Shown here: positions 33,196 through 41,995 of the stretch, one piece after another
Layout: each line of letters opens with the position of its first letter
Numbering within the stretch: the first letter of the stretch is position 1
NCBI GenBank assembly: GCA_002343775.1
Contig: DDSH01000001.1
Coordinates: 365,236-429,235 of the forward strand
DNA length: 64,000 bases
Source of the DNA: Anaerolineales bacterium UBA2395
GTDB taxonomy: Bacteria > Chloroflexota > Anaerolineae > Anaerolineales > Villigracilaceae
Direction: 5' to 3'
The notes under the pieces: model-generated
The model's input: only the letters and a program-made list of their open reading frames with translations
Databases searched by the model: none
Told to the model about the DNA's origin: nothing
Translations under genes and position numbers: made by a program

Positions 33196-33708
33196 ATGTC
33201 CAACATCCCCTACTCCACTGGCTGTTTTCCCCTGCATCTTGCACTGCTTTCATGCGGGGAGAATTTCCATCCGCTGGGGTATTGGACGGTGATCGGCAAG
33301 GAACCGTTTCGTTTTTTGGTTTCGGTTGGCTTGGGCAATTACACCCTCAAGTTGCTGAGGCAACACAACGAAGCCGCGCTGCACTTCTTCCCGTGGAATG
33401 CGCGGGAATGGGTGGTGCGGTCTGGGTACATCAGCGGACGGGATGTGAGCAAAGCCAGCCGTTTCAACTTGAACCTTGTGGCTGCGGAGAAACTCCAAGC
33501 CACCAAACTGGTCGATGGATTTGAGAACGCCTATGAATGTGTCGTGCTGAGTGAAGTGAAAAGTATCTCTGTAGACCATGCCCAGTTCGCATTGGAAGTG
33601 GTCGCCGCGCACGAGAACGTCCCCGCTGAAAAATGCGACCCGATCCTGTTCTTTACGCAAAAGAACTTTATAAACCTGCGCGGCGAACAATGGACGTTCA
33701 AACGATGA
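33196..33708 (+). CDS. Flavin reductase-like protein
   Basis: This 170-aa protein resembles the flavin_reduct / FMN-binding split-barrel family: PLHLALLSCG, FRFLVSVGLGNYTLK and ALHFFPW in the N-terminal half fit the flavin-binding strands. It may pass electrons to or from a flavin in the hydrogenase pathway, but that is inference from location. No iron-sulfur motif is present. It stands 50 bp after the cNMP gene on the same strand, without an obvious ribosome-binding site. Confidence 0.65.
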   Translation: MSNIPYSTGCFPLHLALLSCGENFHPLGYWTVIGKEPFRFLVSVGLGNYTLKLLRQHNEAALHFFPWNAREWVVRSGYISGRDVSKASRFNLNLVAAEKLQATKLVDGFENAYECVVLSEVKSISVDHAQFALEVVAAHENVPAEKCDPILFFTQKNFINLRGEQWTFKR

Positions 33709-33795
33709 CGGCTTTAGACTTAAGCAAGGGACGGTTGAACGATTTTGGTGAAAAAGATACCTGCAGGTCTGTCTATCACATGAAAGGAGAATGAC

Positions 33796-34047
33796 ATGAC
33801 TACGCAACCGATCCAGGATACCGAACCCGTTGAAGACCCCAACGCCATGTTGGAAAAAGCCCTGATCGAGGAATACCTCAGAGAGAAGGGCTATTCTCAC
33901 GAAGACTTGAAGAAACTGCCGCCGGAAGTCGTGGAAAAACTGATGAAGGAAGCCTCGCAATATGCCTCCCTCAAATTGGAGGAGGTGGAAGCGCGCGCGC
34001 ACTTCGTCAAGGAATTGCACGACGACGCCTCTTCTCTGGAAAAATAA
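33796..34047 (+). CDS. Small helical protein, unknown
   Basis: This 83-aa acidic protein is predicted to be helical with no cysteine and no hydrophobic segment. It contains KALIEEYLREKGYSHEDLKK and ends in LEK. It is not recognised. The ATG has AAAGGAG seven bases upstream. It lies between the flavin reductase-like gene and the second maturation protease, so a role in hydrogenase assembly is possible. Confidence 0.6.
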   Translation: MTTQPIQDTEPVEDPNAMLEKALIEEYLREKGYSHEDLKKLPPEVVEKLMKEASQYASLKLEEVEARAHFVKELHDDASSLEK

Positions 34048-34118
34048 TAGTCGCCGAGTCAGCCATGATCTACGCTGAAACGTTGCTGTCAACAACACTG
34101 AGTGGCAAGGAAGCCCTT

Positions 34119-34598
34119 ATGAAAACGATAATCGTAGGGATCGGGAATCCCATCCTTGGAGACGATGGAGTCGGGTGGAAGATTGCGGAAGAAGTCAAAA
34201 AACAACTGCCGCCCGAAGCCAACATAGACGTGGTATGCCTGTCGCTGGGCGGGTTGGGGCTGATGGAGCGTTTGATCGGCTATCAGCGCGCGATCTTGAT
34301 CGATGCGTTTGCAATGAAAGAGAATGACGAGATCGGCTCGATCTTGATCATGAAGTTAAGCGACCTGCCAAGTTATTCGGCATATCACACCAACAGCATG
34401 AAGAACATTCCGCTGCAAACCGCCATCGAATTGGGTAGAAGTATGGGGGCGCAACTCCCCGAAGAGGTGGATGTGGTGGGAATCGCCACAGAACAGATCC
34501 ATGAGTTCAGCGAGACCCTTTCGCCCCGCGTCGAAGACGCCGTCCCGTTTGCGGCGCGGATCGTGATGGATTTGCTCGGTCAGCGAACGACAGCCTAA
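34119..34598 (+). CDS. Second hydrogenase maturation protease
   Basis: This 159-aa peptidase is a clear paralog of the one at 32148: GNPILGDDGVGW and MERLIG are shared, and the family aspartate (LIDAF) and histidine (YHTNSMKN) are kept. I chose the ATG at 34119, which begins MKTIIVGIGNP and has AAGGA upstream, over one 18 codons earlier. Only one hydrogenase large subunit lies in the window, so this one may serve a second hydrogenase elsewhere or be a redundant copy. It ends the operon before a strong bidirectional terminator. Confidence 0.88.
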   Translation: MKTIIVGIGNPILGDDGVGWKIAEEVKKQLPPEANIDVVCLSLGGLGLMERLIGYQRAILIDAFAMKENDEIGSILIMKLSDLPSYSAYHTNSMKNIPLQTAIELGRSMGAQLPEEVDVVGIATEQIHEFSETLSPRVEDAVPFAARIVMDLLGQRTTA

Positions 34599-34623
34599 GA
34601 ATCTGTTTCTTAAAGAAATTTTA

Positions 34624-34713
34624 ACCACAGATGAACGCAGATAAACGCGGATTCTTGATGAAGGCAGTCTCAAAATTGCTCTTAAATCCTTTTCATCTGT
34701 GTTTATCTGTGGT
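34624..34713. repeat. ACCACAG...CTGTGGT inverted repeat
   Basis: A 90-bp element with ACCACAGATGAACGCAGAT at one end and ATCTGTG...ATCTGTGGT at the other. It lies after the second maturation protease gene. Confidence 0.75.
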
Positions 34714-34745
34714 GAATTGAACTTAATAAAACACTCTCTAAGCCC

Positions 34746-34780
34746 AAAAATCACCCCGACCAAATATCGGGGTGATTTTT
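34746..34780. terminator. Bidirectional intrinsic terminator
   Basis: AAAAATCACCCCGA and TCGGGGTGATTTTT form a perfect 14-bp stem with a 7-nt loop between the convergent protease and GNAT genes. Confidence 0.9.
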
Positions 34781-34782
34781 CA

Positions 34783-35067
34783 TCAGGCAAGCAAATCCTT
34801 ATACTCGGGGTGACGATCGAAATACCCGCTCACAAACCAACAGAGCGATCGGACTTTCAACTTGTTTTCACGCGCATATTGCAGCCCAGCGCGCACCAAG
34901 CGGCTGCCGATCCCCCGTCCTTCCAGTTCTGAGGGCACCCCGGTATGAGTAAAGATAATCACATCTGTGTGCGTCATGTAGGTCAATTCGGCGACATGCG
35001 AATCGATCCTGACTTCAAATCGTCTTTTATCGGTATTGTGAACAACAGTGAGATCAGAAGCCTGCAC
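34783..35067 (-). CDS. GNAT-type N-acetyltransferase, YjdJ-like
   Basis: This 94-aa protein has the acetyl-CoA-binding GRGIGSRLVRAGLQYAREN segment near residue 50 and fits the compact Yjdj/NATD1-type acetyltransferases. I chose the GTG at 35067, which has AAGGA about seven bases upstream and begins just after the agmatinase stop codon, over a TTG start 13 codons earlier. It probably acts on small amines or protein lysines; the substrate is not known. It is coupled to the agmatinase-family gene. Confidence 0.75.
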   Translation of the reverse strand: MQASDLTVVHNTDKRRFEVRIDSHVAELTYMTHTDVIIFTHTGVPSELEGRGIGSRLVRAGLQYARENKLKVRSLCWFVSGYFDRHPEYKDLLA

Positions 35068-35071
35068 GAGA

Positions 35072-35968
35072 TTATCCTTTTTGTTTCTTTCTTGCAAGAA
35101 CGGCAATGTATTCCATGATGATCTTCAAGCCCGCAAAAACCGTGGATTCAGATGGATCGAGCGGCGGGGCGATCTCGACCACATCCAATCCGACCAGCGG
35201 CAGGTCTTGCGTCCCTTTAAGGAGCGTCAGCACTTCGCGCGAAGTGAGCCCGCCAAATTCTGGGATGCCTGTACCCGGTGCTACAGAGGGATCGAGACAA
35301 TCGATATCAAGAGAGATGTAAACCGCGTCGCAGTCGTTGAGGATGTTGTAGACGCTGTCTGCCACGTTGCGGATGCCGCGCTCGGCAACGTCTGCCGCCG
35401 TATAGACATGGATGCCGCCATTTTCGATCAGGTCTATTTCCTGATCTTCCCACGAGCGCAAACCGACCATGCACACGTCATGCGTCTCGATGCCGAAATC
35501 CAAGGCGCGGCGCATGGTATTGGCATGGGAGATGCGCGAACCATCGAAGAAATCGCATAGGTCGGGGTGCGCATCGATCCACAACACGCCAAGTCGTTGA
35601 TCCTTGTAGCGTTCAAACTGTCCCTGCAACACGGGGATGGTCACTGAATGGTCACCGCCCAAAATGATCGGCATATTCGGTAGAGTCGCTATCCTTTGGC
35701 GCACCAACTCAAAGTCTGATTCTGGATGCGTTATTTTTATATCGCCCAGATCGCAGATGGTCATATCCTTGAGTCGGGTACGATCCTCGCTGAAGGGCGT
35801 CAGGTGCCGCGACCAGTAGCGTAAGCGTTCGGGGGCAAGCGCCGCGCCTTTCCTCGCGCTGGCAAGCCCGTCGAAGGGAATGCCGATGACGCTGAAATCG
35901 GTTTGTTCGGGGGTAAGGTCCGGGCGATGCAGGTCGCCCCAAAGTCCGTGGGTGCCTTCTTCTGTCAT
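35072..35968 (-). CDS. Agmatinase/arginase-family ureohydrolase
   Basis: This 298-aa enzyme has the binuclear-manganese motifs of the ureohydrolases: GGDHS near residue 110, DAHPDL near 136, and SLDIDCLDPSVAPGTGIPEFGG near 214. It hydrolyses a guanidino compound, probably agmatine (SpeB-type) to putrescine and urea, though arginase, guanidinobutyrase or guanidine hydrolase activities share these motifs. Its own promoter (TACAAT, 35993-35988) and AAGGAG site lie upstream, next to the terminator of the cytochrome gene. The following GNAT gene starts 5 bp after its stop. Confidence 0.85.
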   Translation of the reverse strand: MTEEGTHGLWGDLHRPDLTPEQTDFSVIGIPFDGLASARKGAALAPERLRYWSRHLTPFSEDRTRLKDMTICDLGDIKITHPESDFELVRQRIATLPNMPIILGGDHSVTIPVLQGQFERYKDQRLGVLWIDAHPDLCDFFDGSRISHANTMRRALDFGIETHDVCMVGLRSWEDQEIDLIENGGIHVYTAADVAERGIRNVADSVYNILNDCDAVYISLDIDCLDPSVAPGTGIPEFGGLTSREVLTLLKGTQDLPLVGLDVVEIAPPLDPSESTVFAGLKIIMEYIAVLARKKQKG

Positions 35969-35987
35969 ATCGATACTCCTTGCGGTG

Positions 35988-35993
35988 ATTGTA
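35988..35993 (-). promoter_or_regulatory. -10 box for the agmatinase-family gene
   Basis: TACAAT on the minus strand, 19 bp before the ATG at 35968, with AAGGAG between. Confidence 0.5.
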
Positions 35994-36002
35994 CCGTTAA
36001 AG

Positions 36003-36031
36003 AAAAAAGCGGACAGCGAGTGGCTGTCCGC
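36003..36031 (-). terminator. Terminator of the ECF/cytochrome operon
   Basis: On the minus strand GCGGACAGC and GCTGTCCGC pair over 5 nt, followed by TTTTTT. Confidence 0.85.
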
Positions 36032-36047
36032 CTGCCTACATGAAAAA

Positions 36048-36923
36048 CTATTTCGAGTTGATGAATGCGATCAACGCTTCGATCTCGACCTCAGACAAAC
36101 CCAGATTCGGCATTTGCGTATCTGACTTGACCGAAGCCGGGTCTTTCAACCGCAGAAACAAGGCTTCTTGGCTGGCAGAGAAATTGGTGAGGTTTGGCGC
36201 ACCCATATTAATCGTCACATATTGTGATGAAACTACTTTGTTATTCATATGGCAGGTGATACATCCTTTGGCAATGAACAACCGCCGCCCCAATTCCACC
36301 TGGGTGATGGACGACTCAACCGCGGGCTGTGCCGTCGGGACATCTTGCGCCTCCACCTTCGGGACGATGGATCCCGGTATGAAGGAAGCGAGTGCCACCG
36401 TCAGGCAAAGGGCGGTGAGTCCCATTGTCAGCCGGCTTTTGGTGCGGAAGGCAAAGAACGCGCCGACGAGCGCAAGCCCGAATGCCAACACGCGGACGAT
36501 CAAAGCATAGGGGACGGCTTCTGTCTGCGTAGTGGGTTGACTCGGCGCAGCCACAACAGGAGCCGCCGCCACGCTGATGGCTGGCATGGGCTGTTCCATG
36601 AACGCATTAATCGTCCATTCCCATTCGCCTTCCATCGGGAAGGTGACCGAAGCAGTGTAATGCCCGGTGTCATCTTCCTCGGCGATGACCGAGAACTGTT
36701 TCTCTTTCGGCAGGGTAAATACGATGGTGGGAGAAAGTCCACTTGTTGGAGTCTTGCCATGCTGCAAGACGGTGAAGCCGATGGTCAGTGGTTCACCTGC
36801 GGTTGCAGTGACGGGCAGATCATCCACGGTGATAACCGCCCATCCACCCGCAAAGACGGGGACAGCGATTGCAAGAGATAGCAGCAGTGCCATCCCAACC
36901 AAAATGAGAAATCGGGAAATCAT
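36048..36923 (-). CDS. Membrane protein with YtkA/FixH-like domain and C-terminal cytochrome c
   Basis: This 291-aa protein has an N-terminal signal sequence (about 1-25), an extracytoplasmic YtkA/FixH-like beta domain (about 26-125), two membrane spans (about 145-205) and a C-terminal mono-heme c-type domain with CITCH near residue 226 and a likely axial methionine in TQMPNLGLS near 268. It is probably an exported electron carrier. The ATG at 36923 has GGAGG five bases upstream; the frame is open upstream to 37043, but that runs through repeat DNA. It follows the sigma and anti-sigma genes, so the ECF system may control it. Confidence 0.75.
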   Translation of the reverse strand: MISRFLILVGMALLLSLAIAVPVFAGGWAVITVDDLPVTATAGEPLTIGFTVLQHGKTPTSGLSPTIVFTLPKEKQFSVIAEEDDTGHYTASVTFPMEGEWEWTINAFMEQPMPAISVAAAPVVAAPSQPTTQTEAVPYALIVRVLAFGLALVGAFFAFRTKSRLTMGLTALCLTVALASFIPGSIVPKVEAQDVPTAQPAVESSITQVELGRRLFIAKGCITCHMNNKVVSSQYVTINMGAPNLTNFSASQEALFLRLKDPASVKSDTQMPNLGLSEVEIEALIAFINSK

Positions 36924-36997
36924 GTCAGCCTCCGGTAAAGTTGGTTTAGAGAAGTACACCGGTCGGAGGGAGATGGTTCCGGGAGGGGAGAGAGAAA

Positions 36998-37025
36998 AGT
37001 GAATGGTGAATGGGGAATAGGAAAA
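36998..37025. repeat. Heptamer repeat tract upstream of the cytochrome gene
   Basis: Units AGTGAAT, GGTGAAT, GGGGAAT and AGGAAAA in the gap between the anti-sigma and cytochrome genes. Confidence 0.65.
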
Positions 37026-37049
37026 ACCCCGAAGGGATGACATGACAGG

Positions 37050-37832
37050 TTATGGGCTCGTAAGCGACTCGGCGATTCGGGTAGTTTCTTCTAGAGACAG
37101 GTCCGTTTCAAGGCGGTATGTGATGGTGTCATCAGCCCAGATGAGGACGTTGCCATCCACGATGCGGGTGAAATCCAAGTCGCCGTCGGTGAAGCGGAGG
37201 GGGTAAGGTCCCACCGCCCAAATGGCGCGGACTCCGTTTACGGTGGTCTCTTCGAGAATCGTCGGCGAGACTTTGGTGATCGCCCAACTTCCATCTGGGA
37301 TGAAATGCAGGCTCATCAATACAGTTTCGGGACTCTGCGGGTCGAGCCAGACGAGGATGGCCATGTTCCCGTCGGCGTTTTGGATGTAGACGTAATCTGG
37401 CTCGCCGATGTCTGCGGGATAGGCTGGAAGCAGGATTGGATACGTCACCTGTTTCTGCGCGTCTGCGAGCGTGGTCTTGCCGGCAATGGTCTCGAGGAAT
37501 TGGAGAGTCGCATTCGGTGTGGCGGTTTGTAACATTTGCGTTTGAGGCGTGGCAGTTGTGATCGGTTCAACCGTCGGTTCGATGGGTTGAGGGAAGATGC
37601 GGACGATTCCAATTTGGATGAATTCGAGGATGGCAGCGCGGGCGGGCGGGATGAGCATCAGGCTGAGGAGGAGAATCAGCACAATGGTCAGTGACCAAGC
37701 CCAAGTCTTGGAAAGGAGGCGGGGTGACCTGGCAGGGCGCAGACGTGCGGACACGAATCCGGCAATGTCGGGCGTGGGCGGATAATCCATCCCTTTTGAA
37801 ATGTCGGTGAGTTGCTTTTCGAATTCGTTCAT
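37050..37832 (-). CDS. Probable anti-sigma factor (single-span membrane protein)
   Basis: This 260-aa protein has a short cytoplasmic N-terminus (about 1-42), one membrane helix (about 43-68) and an extracytoplasmic part that resembles DUF4367-type domains. No zinc-binding HxxxCxxC is seen, so it is not a classic ZAS anti-sigma factor. Its start overlaps the stop of the ECF sigma gene (ATGA), the usual arrangement of sigma/anti-sigma pairs. The signal it senses outside the membrane is not known. Confidence 0.7.
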   Translation of the reverse strand: MNEFEKQLTDISKGMDYPPTPDIAGFVSARLRPARSPRLLSKTWAWSLTIVLILLLSLMLIPPARAAILEFIQIGIVRIFPQPIEPTVEPITTATPQTQMLQTATPNATLQFLETIAGKTTLADAQKQVTYPILLPAYPADIGEPDYVYIQNADGNMAILVWLDPQSPETVLMSLHFIPDGSWAITKVSPTILEETTVNGVRAIWAVGPYPLRFTDGDLDFTRIVDGNVLIWADDTITYRLETDLSLEETTRIAESLTSP

Positions 37833-38389
37833 GCCTCGCGTCCTTCGGAGAGGAGGGGAAAATCCTGTTTGATGATCTGGCGTAATTTTTCGAGCGCGCG
37901 GTTCAGGCGTGATTTGACCGTGCCCTCGGCGATGTTGAGTGCCTGTGCGGTTTCGCTGACGGGGAGTTCGAGGAAGTAGCGCAGATAGATGATCTGCTGG
38001 TCGGTGAAGTCAAGCGTTCGAACGGCTTGCCAGAGCGTATTGGCTTCGATGTGCTGCGTACTTTTTTCTTCGATGGTAGTGGACGGCAGCTCGCTGCGGA
38101 AGGCGCGAGTGAGCGCGGCAAGATAGCGGCTGGCAGAACGTCGCTTGTTGCTGGCAAGATTGGACGCAATGCTCAACAGCCACGGGCGCAGCGGACGCGA
38201 CGTGTCGAAACGCCTGAGATGATTCCAGGCGCGCAAAAAGGTTTCCTGGGCAATGTCTTCGGCTTCGTCGGGGTCGCCAAGGAGCAGGTGGGCAAACCGG
38301 AAGACCGCCTGCTGATGTGCCAGCATGAGCGGCTCCCAGGCTGCCGTGTCGCCGTCCGCGGCATGGCGGACTAAGGTGGATTCATCCAA
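37829..38389 (-). CDS. ECF-type RNA polymerase sigma factor
   Basis: This 186-aa sigma factor has region 2 (about 20-85, with EAEDIAQETFLRAW) and region 4 (about 125-180, with a helix-turn-helix in LPVSETAQALNIAEGTVKSR). It recruits RNA polymerase to its regulon, probably including its own operon. No ATG fits: the frame runs upstream into an unrelated repeat. I chose a TTG at 38389, with GAGAGG five bases upstream. The next gene is its likely anti-sigma factor, overlapping by four bases. Start choice is the uncertain point. Confidence 0.8.
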   Translation of the reverse strand: MDESTLVRHAADGDTAAWEPLMLAHQQAVFRFAHLLLGDPDEAEDIAQETFLRAWNHLRRFDTSRPLRPWLLSIASNLASNKRRSASRYLAALTRAFRSELPSTTIEEKSTQHIEANTLWQAVRTLDFTDQQIIYLRYFLELPVSETAQALNIAEGTVKSRLNRALEKLRQIIKQDFPLLSEGREA

Positions 38390-38394
38390 ATGCG

Positions 38395-38406
38395 CCTCTC
38401 GAGAGG
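38395..38406. promoter_or_regulatory. Palindrome overlapping the sigma factor ribosome-binding site
   Basis: CCTCTCGAGAGG is a perfect 12-bp palindrome that includes the GAGAGG used as Shine-Dalgarno for the TTG start. It could be an operator or an RNA hairpin. A TATAAA-like box lies about 20 bp upstream. Confidence 0.4.
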
Positions 38407-38468
38407 TGTTTCTATCTTTTATACACCGGTTGATGCCGAACGGTTCCAAGCAATCACCGCGAAGAACA

Positions 38469-38520
38469 CGGAAGGCACAGAGATATTGGGTTATTTTCTC
38501 CGTGAACTCTGTGCCCTCCG
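38469..38520. repeat. GGCACAGAG...CTCTGTGCC inverted repeat
   Basis: Arms ACGGAAGGCACAGAG and CTCTGTGCCCTCCGT are separated by 22 bp. It belongs to the widespread ACGGA/GGCACAGAG type of intergenic repeat, distinct from but like the ACCACAG elements. Confidence 0.7.
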
Positions 38521-38726
38521 TAGTATATGGACTTTTCTGGTTTGCTGTCATTGACCCCCCCTCCGTTTGCCCGTAAAATGCGTCCATGCCGAAGAAAGTG
38601 CCCATTCTGGGTAAGGTACCCTTTATGGGTATCGCAGGTTTTTACCTTCCTGACCACGACCCTCCAGCGTGAGCGGCTGTCTTTTATTGTCGATTTACGA
38701 TTTGTTGACTGGTTTGAAAATTCCTA

Positions 38727-38792
38727 ACCACAGATGAAAACTGATAAATCTGATTCGTGATAAGTCGACTAAGAAATCCTTTTATCTGCGGT
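38727..38792. repeat. ACCACAG-type inverted repeat upstream of kamA
   Basis: Arms ACCACAGAT and ATCTGCGGT (one mismatch) are 66 bp apart end to end. It shares the AACCACAGATGAA start with the element at 34624. Confidence 0.7.
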
Positions 38793-38832
38793 AAATCTTT
38801 AAACCTTCCCTTATAAGATAAATGGAGGAACC

Positions 38833-40170
<1,338 letters not shown>

Positions 40171-40209
40171 CCCACCATTTGGCTCGCCCCTGTGAAAAGG
40201 GGACTGAGA

Positions 40210-40215
40210 TATACT
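40210..40215 (+). promoter_or_regulatory. -10 box for the lipoprotein pair
   Basis: TATACT lies just before the hairpin at 40217-40248, so the leader RNA would begin with that hairpin. The lipoprotein start has AAGGAG eight bases upstream. Confidence 0.45.
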
Positions 40216-40216
40216 T

Positions 40217-40248
40217 AGACCTGACGGGAGCATGTCCCCGTCAGGTCT
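40217..40248. repeat. AGACCTGACGGG / CCCGTCAGGTCT hairpin
   Basis: A 12-bp perfect stem with an 8-nt loop in the leader of the lipoprotein gene, related to the element at 8157-8191. Confidence 0.7.
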
Positions 40249-40270
40249 ATTCAATATAAGGAGATGATCC

Positions 40271-40897
40271 ATGCCCAAGAAACTACTATTACTACTGACA
40301 CTCGCCCTTCTGCTAGCAGCCTGTCTGCCATCCCAGCAACCGGCAGTGGATGTTAAGGAACAGGTCAATACGGCTGTCGCCGGGACGATGGAAGTCAACG
40401 AGCAGATTGCCCAATCCGTGGAAGAGACAGTCTCCGCCCAGCAGCAGCCTGAAGCCACTCTGGAAAGTGAGCAGGCAGGCTCTGAGGCAAATAATGTCAT
40501 CCTGCAGACGACGGAAACCCTCACTCCCACGGCGACGCCGTTCGGCATTGTAACCAACACCCCCACCAATACCCCTATTCCGCTCAAGTATACGTGTTCT
40601 GTGTACAAGAAAAAGCCGAAGGACAACGAAACCTTCAACACAAACCAGAAATTCGATGTCAAGTTTACGGTCACGAACACCGGCACACGCCCCTGGCCCA
40701 AAGGCATTGACTTCAAATATGTAAGCGGCACAAAGCTCGCCACGGCACGATTTGAGATCCCTGTTGAACTTCAACCGGGGCAGTCCTATGAAATCTCGCT
40801 GGACGGGCAAGCCCCCGACAAAAAAGGGTTCTATGTCATGACCTATTTCGTCGACGGACCCATGTGCTACGGTTACATTGCCATTAATGTGAAATAG
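40271..40897 (+). CDS. Lipoprotein with NBR1-Ig-like domain
   Basis: This 208-aa protein has a lipoprotein signal (hydrophobic LLLLLTLALLLAAC, lipid-anchored Cys17), a Thr/Pro-rich linker and a C-terminal NBR1-Ig-type beta domain (about 105-205) with TNTGTRPWPKG. It would be anchored on the outer face of the membrane. The function is unknown; NBR1-Ig domains are frequent in Chloroflexota surface proteins. The next gene encodes a second protein of the same layout. Confidence 0.75.
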   Translation: MPKKLLLLLTLALLLAACLPSQQPAVDVKEQVNTAVAGTMEVNEQIAQSVEETVSAQQQPEATLESEQAGSEANNVILQTTETLTPTATPFGIVTNTPTNTPIPLKYTCSVYKKKPKDNETFNTNQKFDVKFTVTNTGTRPWPKGIDFKYVSGTKLATARFEIPVELQPGQSYEISLDGQAPDKKGFYVMTYFVDGPMCYGYIAINVK

Positions 40898-40908
40898 GGG
40901 TTGGAGCG

Positions 40909-41553
40909 ATGATACGGCGTAGGAATAGAATTTCTCTTCTGGTTATAGCCACCCTGTTGATGCTGGCGTGTGTTCCCACGCTTCCCGCATTACCCGGTTC
41001 TACGCCCATCCCAACCTTTGACCCCAACCAACCCCTGACTGCCATTGCCGGAACCGCCGGCGCTGCAGCCACGCAAACAGCGCTCTTCGCGCCTCCCTCC
41101 AACACACCGACGCCACAGCCCTCCTCGACACCAACGGACACCCCCACATCCACGCCGACATTTGTCTTCATCCTCCCAACCATCGTGATCCCGCCCACAC
41201 AAATACCGGTGGGTGTCTCCAATCTGGCGTACGAATGCCAGGTTCTTGTGCAGGAACCGTTGAACGAAAGCACGATCCCAAAGTCAACCCGGTTTGATGC
41301 ACGTTGGACACTTGCAAATATTGGCAAGGAAATCTGGGATTCAGACAATGCCGATTATCGCTACACCAAGGGAGCGAAGCTGCACACCCAACCGATCTAT
41401 GATTTTCCAGCGACGATCTCGCCCGGTGTGACGGTGGAATTGGTCGTCAATATGGTGGCGCCGCCCGACCCGGGAACATACACGACCACATGGCAAATCA
41501 CCATCGGCAAGAGTCAATTCTGCCCCATGAATCTAACCATCAACGTACCATAG
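40909..41553 (+). CDS. Second lipoprotein with NBR1-Ig-like domain
   Basis: This 214-aa protein has a signal peptide with lipobox-like LLMLAC, a long Thr/Pro/Ser linker (about 40-100) and a C-terminal NBR1-Ig-like domain with LANIGKEIWDSDN. It is a diverged paralog of the gene 12 bp upstream, sharing domain order and linker composition. The linker probably spans the cell wall. It is followed by a strong terminator. Confidence 0.75.
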   Translation: MIRRRNRISLLVIATLLMLACVPTLPALPGSTPIPTFDPNQPLTAIAGTAGAAATQTALFAPPSNTPTPQPSSTPTDTPTSTPTFVFILPTIVIPPTQIPVGVSNLAYECQVLVQEPLNESTIPKSTRFDARWTLANIGKEIWDSDNADYRYTKGAKLHTQPIYDFPATISPGVTVELVVNMVAPPDPGTYTTTWQITIGKSQFCPMNLTINVP

Positions 41554-41555
41554 AA

Positions 41556-41586
41556 AAAACTCCTCCGGTAAAACCGGAGGAGTTTT
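41556..41586 (+). terminator. Intrinsic terminator of the lipoprotein pair
   Basis: AAAACTCCTCCGG and CCGGAGGAGTTTT form a 13-bp stem with a 5-nt loop. It could also serve the convergent gene at 41607. Confidence 0.9.
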
Positions 41587-41606
41587 CGAATTCGGGCGTA
41601 TCACGT

Positions 41607-41900
41607 CTATGATGTTGGCGGCAGCGGCTCATCACTGGCAATCACATCAGGTTTTTTGCGCAGGGTAAAAAAGCCAACCGCAAAGGGGATTGCGATAAAA
41701 ATAAACGACATGCAAAGCATTACAAATCCCATGGTTGCTGCGGATGCGGGATCGTTACTGCCCATTACATCAATATCCGCGCCTGGTGCCATGCTCGCCA
41801 TCAGGGAGGTCGAACCAAAAAAACACATAAAAAGCCCGGGACACGCACACAATACAACGGCGGCAATTGTGGCAATAATGCCTGTGGTTTTGTTGTTCAT
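41607..41900 (-). CDS. Small membrane protein, unknown
   Basis: This 97-aa protein has two predicted membrane segments (about 8-35 and 55-80) and a short charged tail ending in PTS. It is not recognised. The start is an ATG with GGAG a few bases upstream and TATACT (41935-41930) as -10 box. It stands alone between the lipoprotein terminator and the pheT terminator. Confidence 0.6.
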   Translation of the reverse strand: MNNKTTGIIATIAAVVLCACPGLFMCFFGSTSLMASMAPGADIDVMGSNDPASAATMGFVMLCMSFIFIAIPFAVGFFTLRKKPDVIASDEPLPPTS

Positions 41901-41929
41901 TTTTTCTCCTCGATACGTAAATTTGTTTC

Positions 41930-41935
41930 AGTATA
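41930..41935 (-). promoter_or_regulatory. -10 box for the small membrane protein
   Basis: TATACT on the minus strand, 29 bp before the ATG. Confidence 0.45.
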
Positions 41936-41946
41936 CAAAAAATAAA

Positions 41947-41978
41947 AATGGGATGCAAGCAAATGCCCGCATCCCATT
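41947..41978 (-). terminator. Terminator of pheST
   Basis: On the minus strand AATGGGATGC and GCATCCCATT pair over a 12-nt loop and are followed by a T-rich run, 17 bp after the pheT stop. Confidence 0.8.
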
Positions 41979-41995
41979 GGTACTGCAACGAAACG

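Larger units (their letters stand above)
38407..38832. other. Gene-free region between sigma factor and kamA
   Basis: This stretch holds the sigma-factor promoter candidate, the two repeats listed separately (38469 and 38727) and the kamA ribosome-binding site GGAGG (38824-38828). In between, about 38533-38725, I see no gene or clear signal. Confidence 0.5.

Noticed and set aside
36924..37043. N-terminal extension of the cytochrome protein to 37043
   Set aside because: It would translate the heptamer repeat, while the ATG at 36923 has a GGAGG site and is followed by a signal peptide.
38390..38605. N-terminal extension of the ECF sigma factor to 38605
   Set aside because: The extension would translate the GGCACAGAG inverted repeat and has no family similarity.
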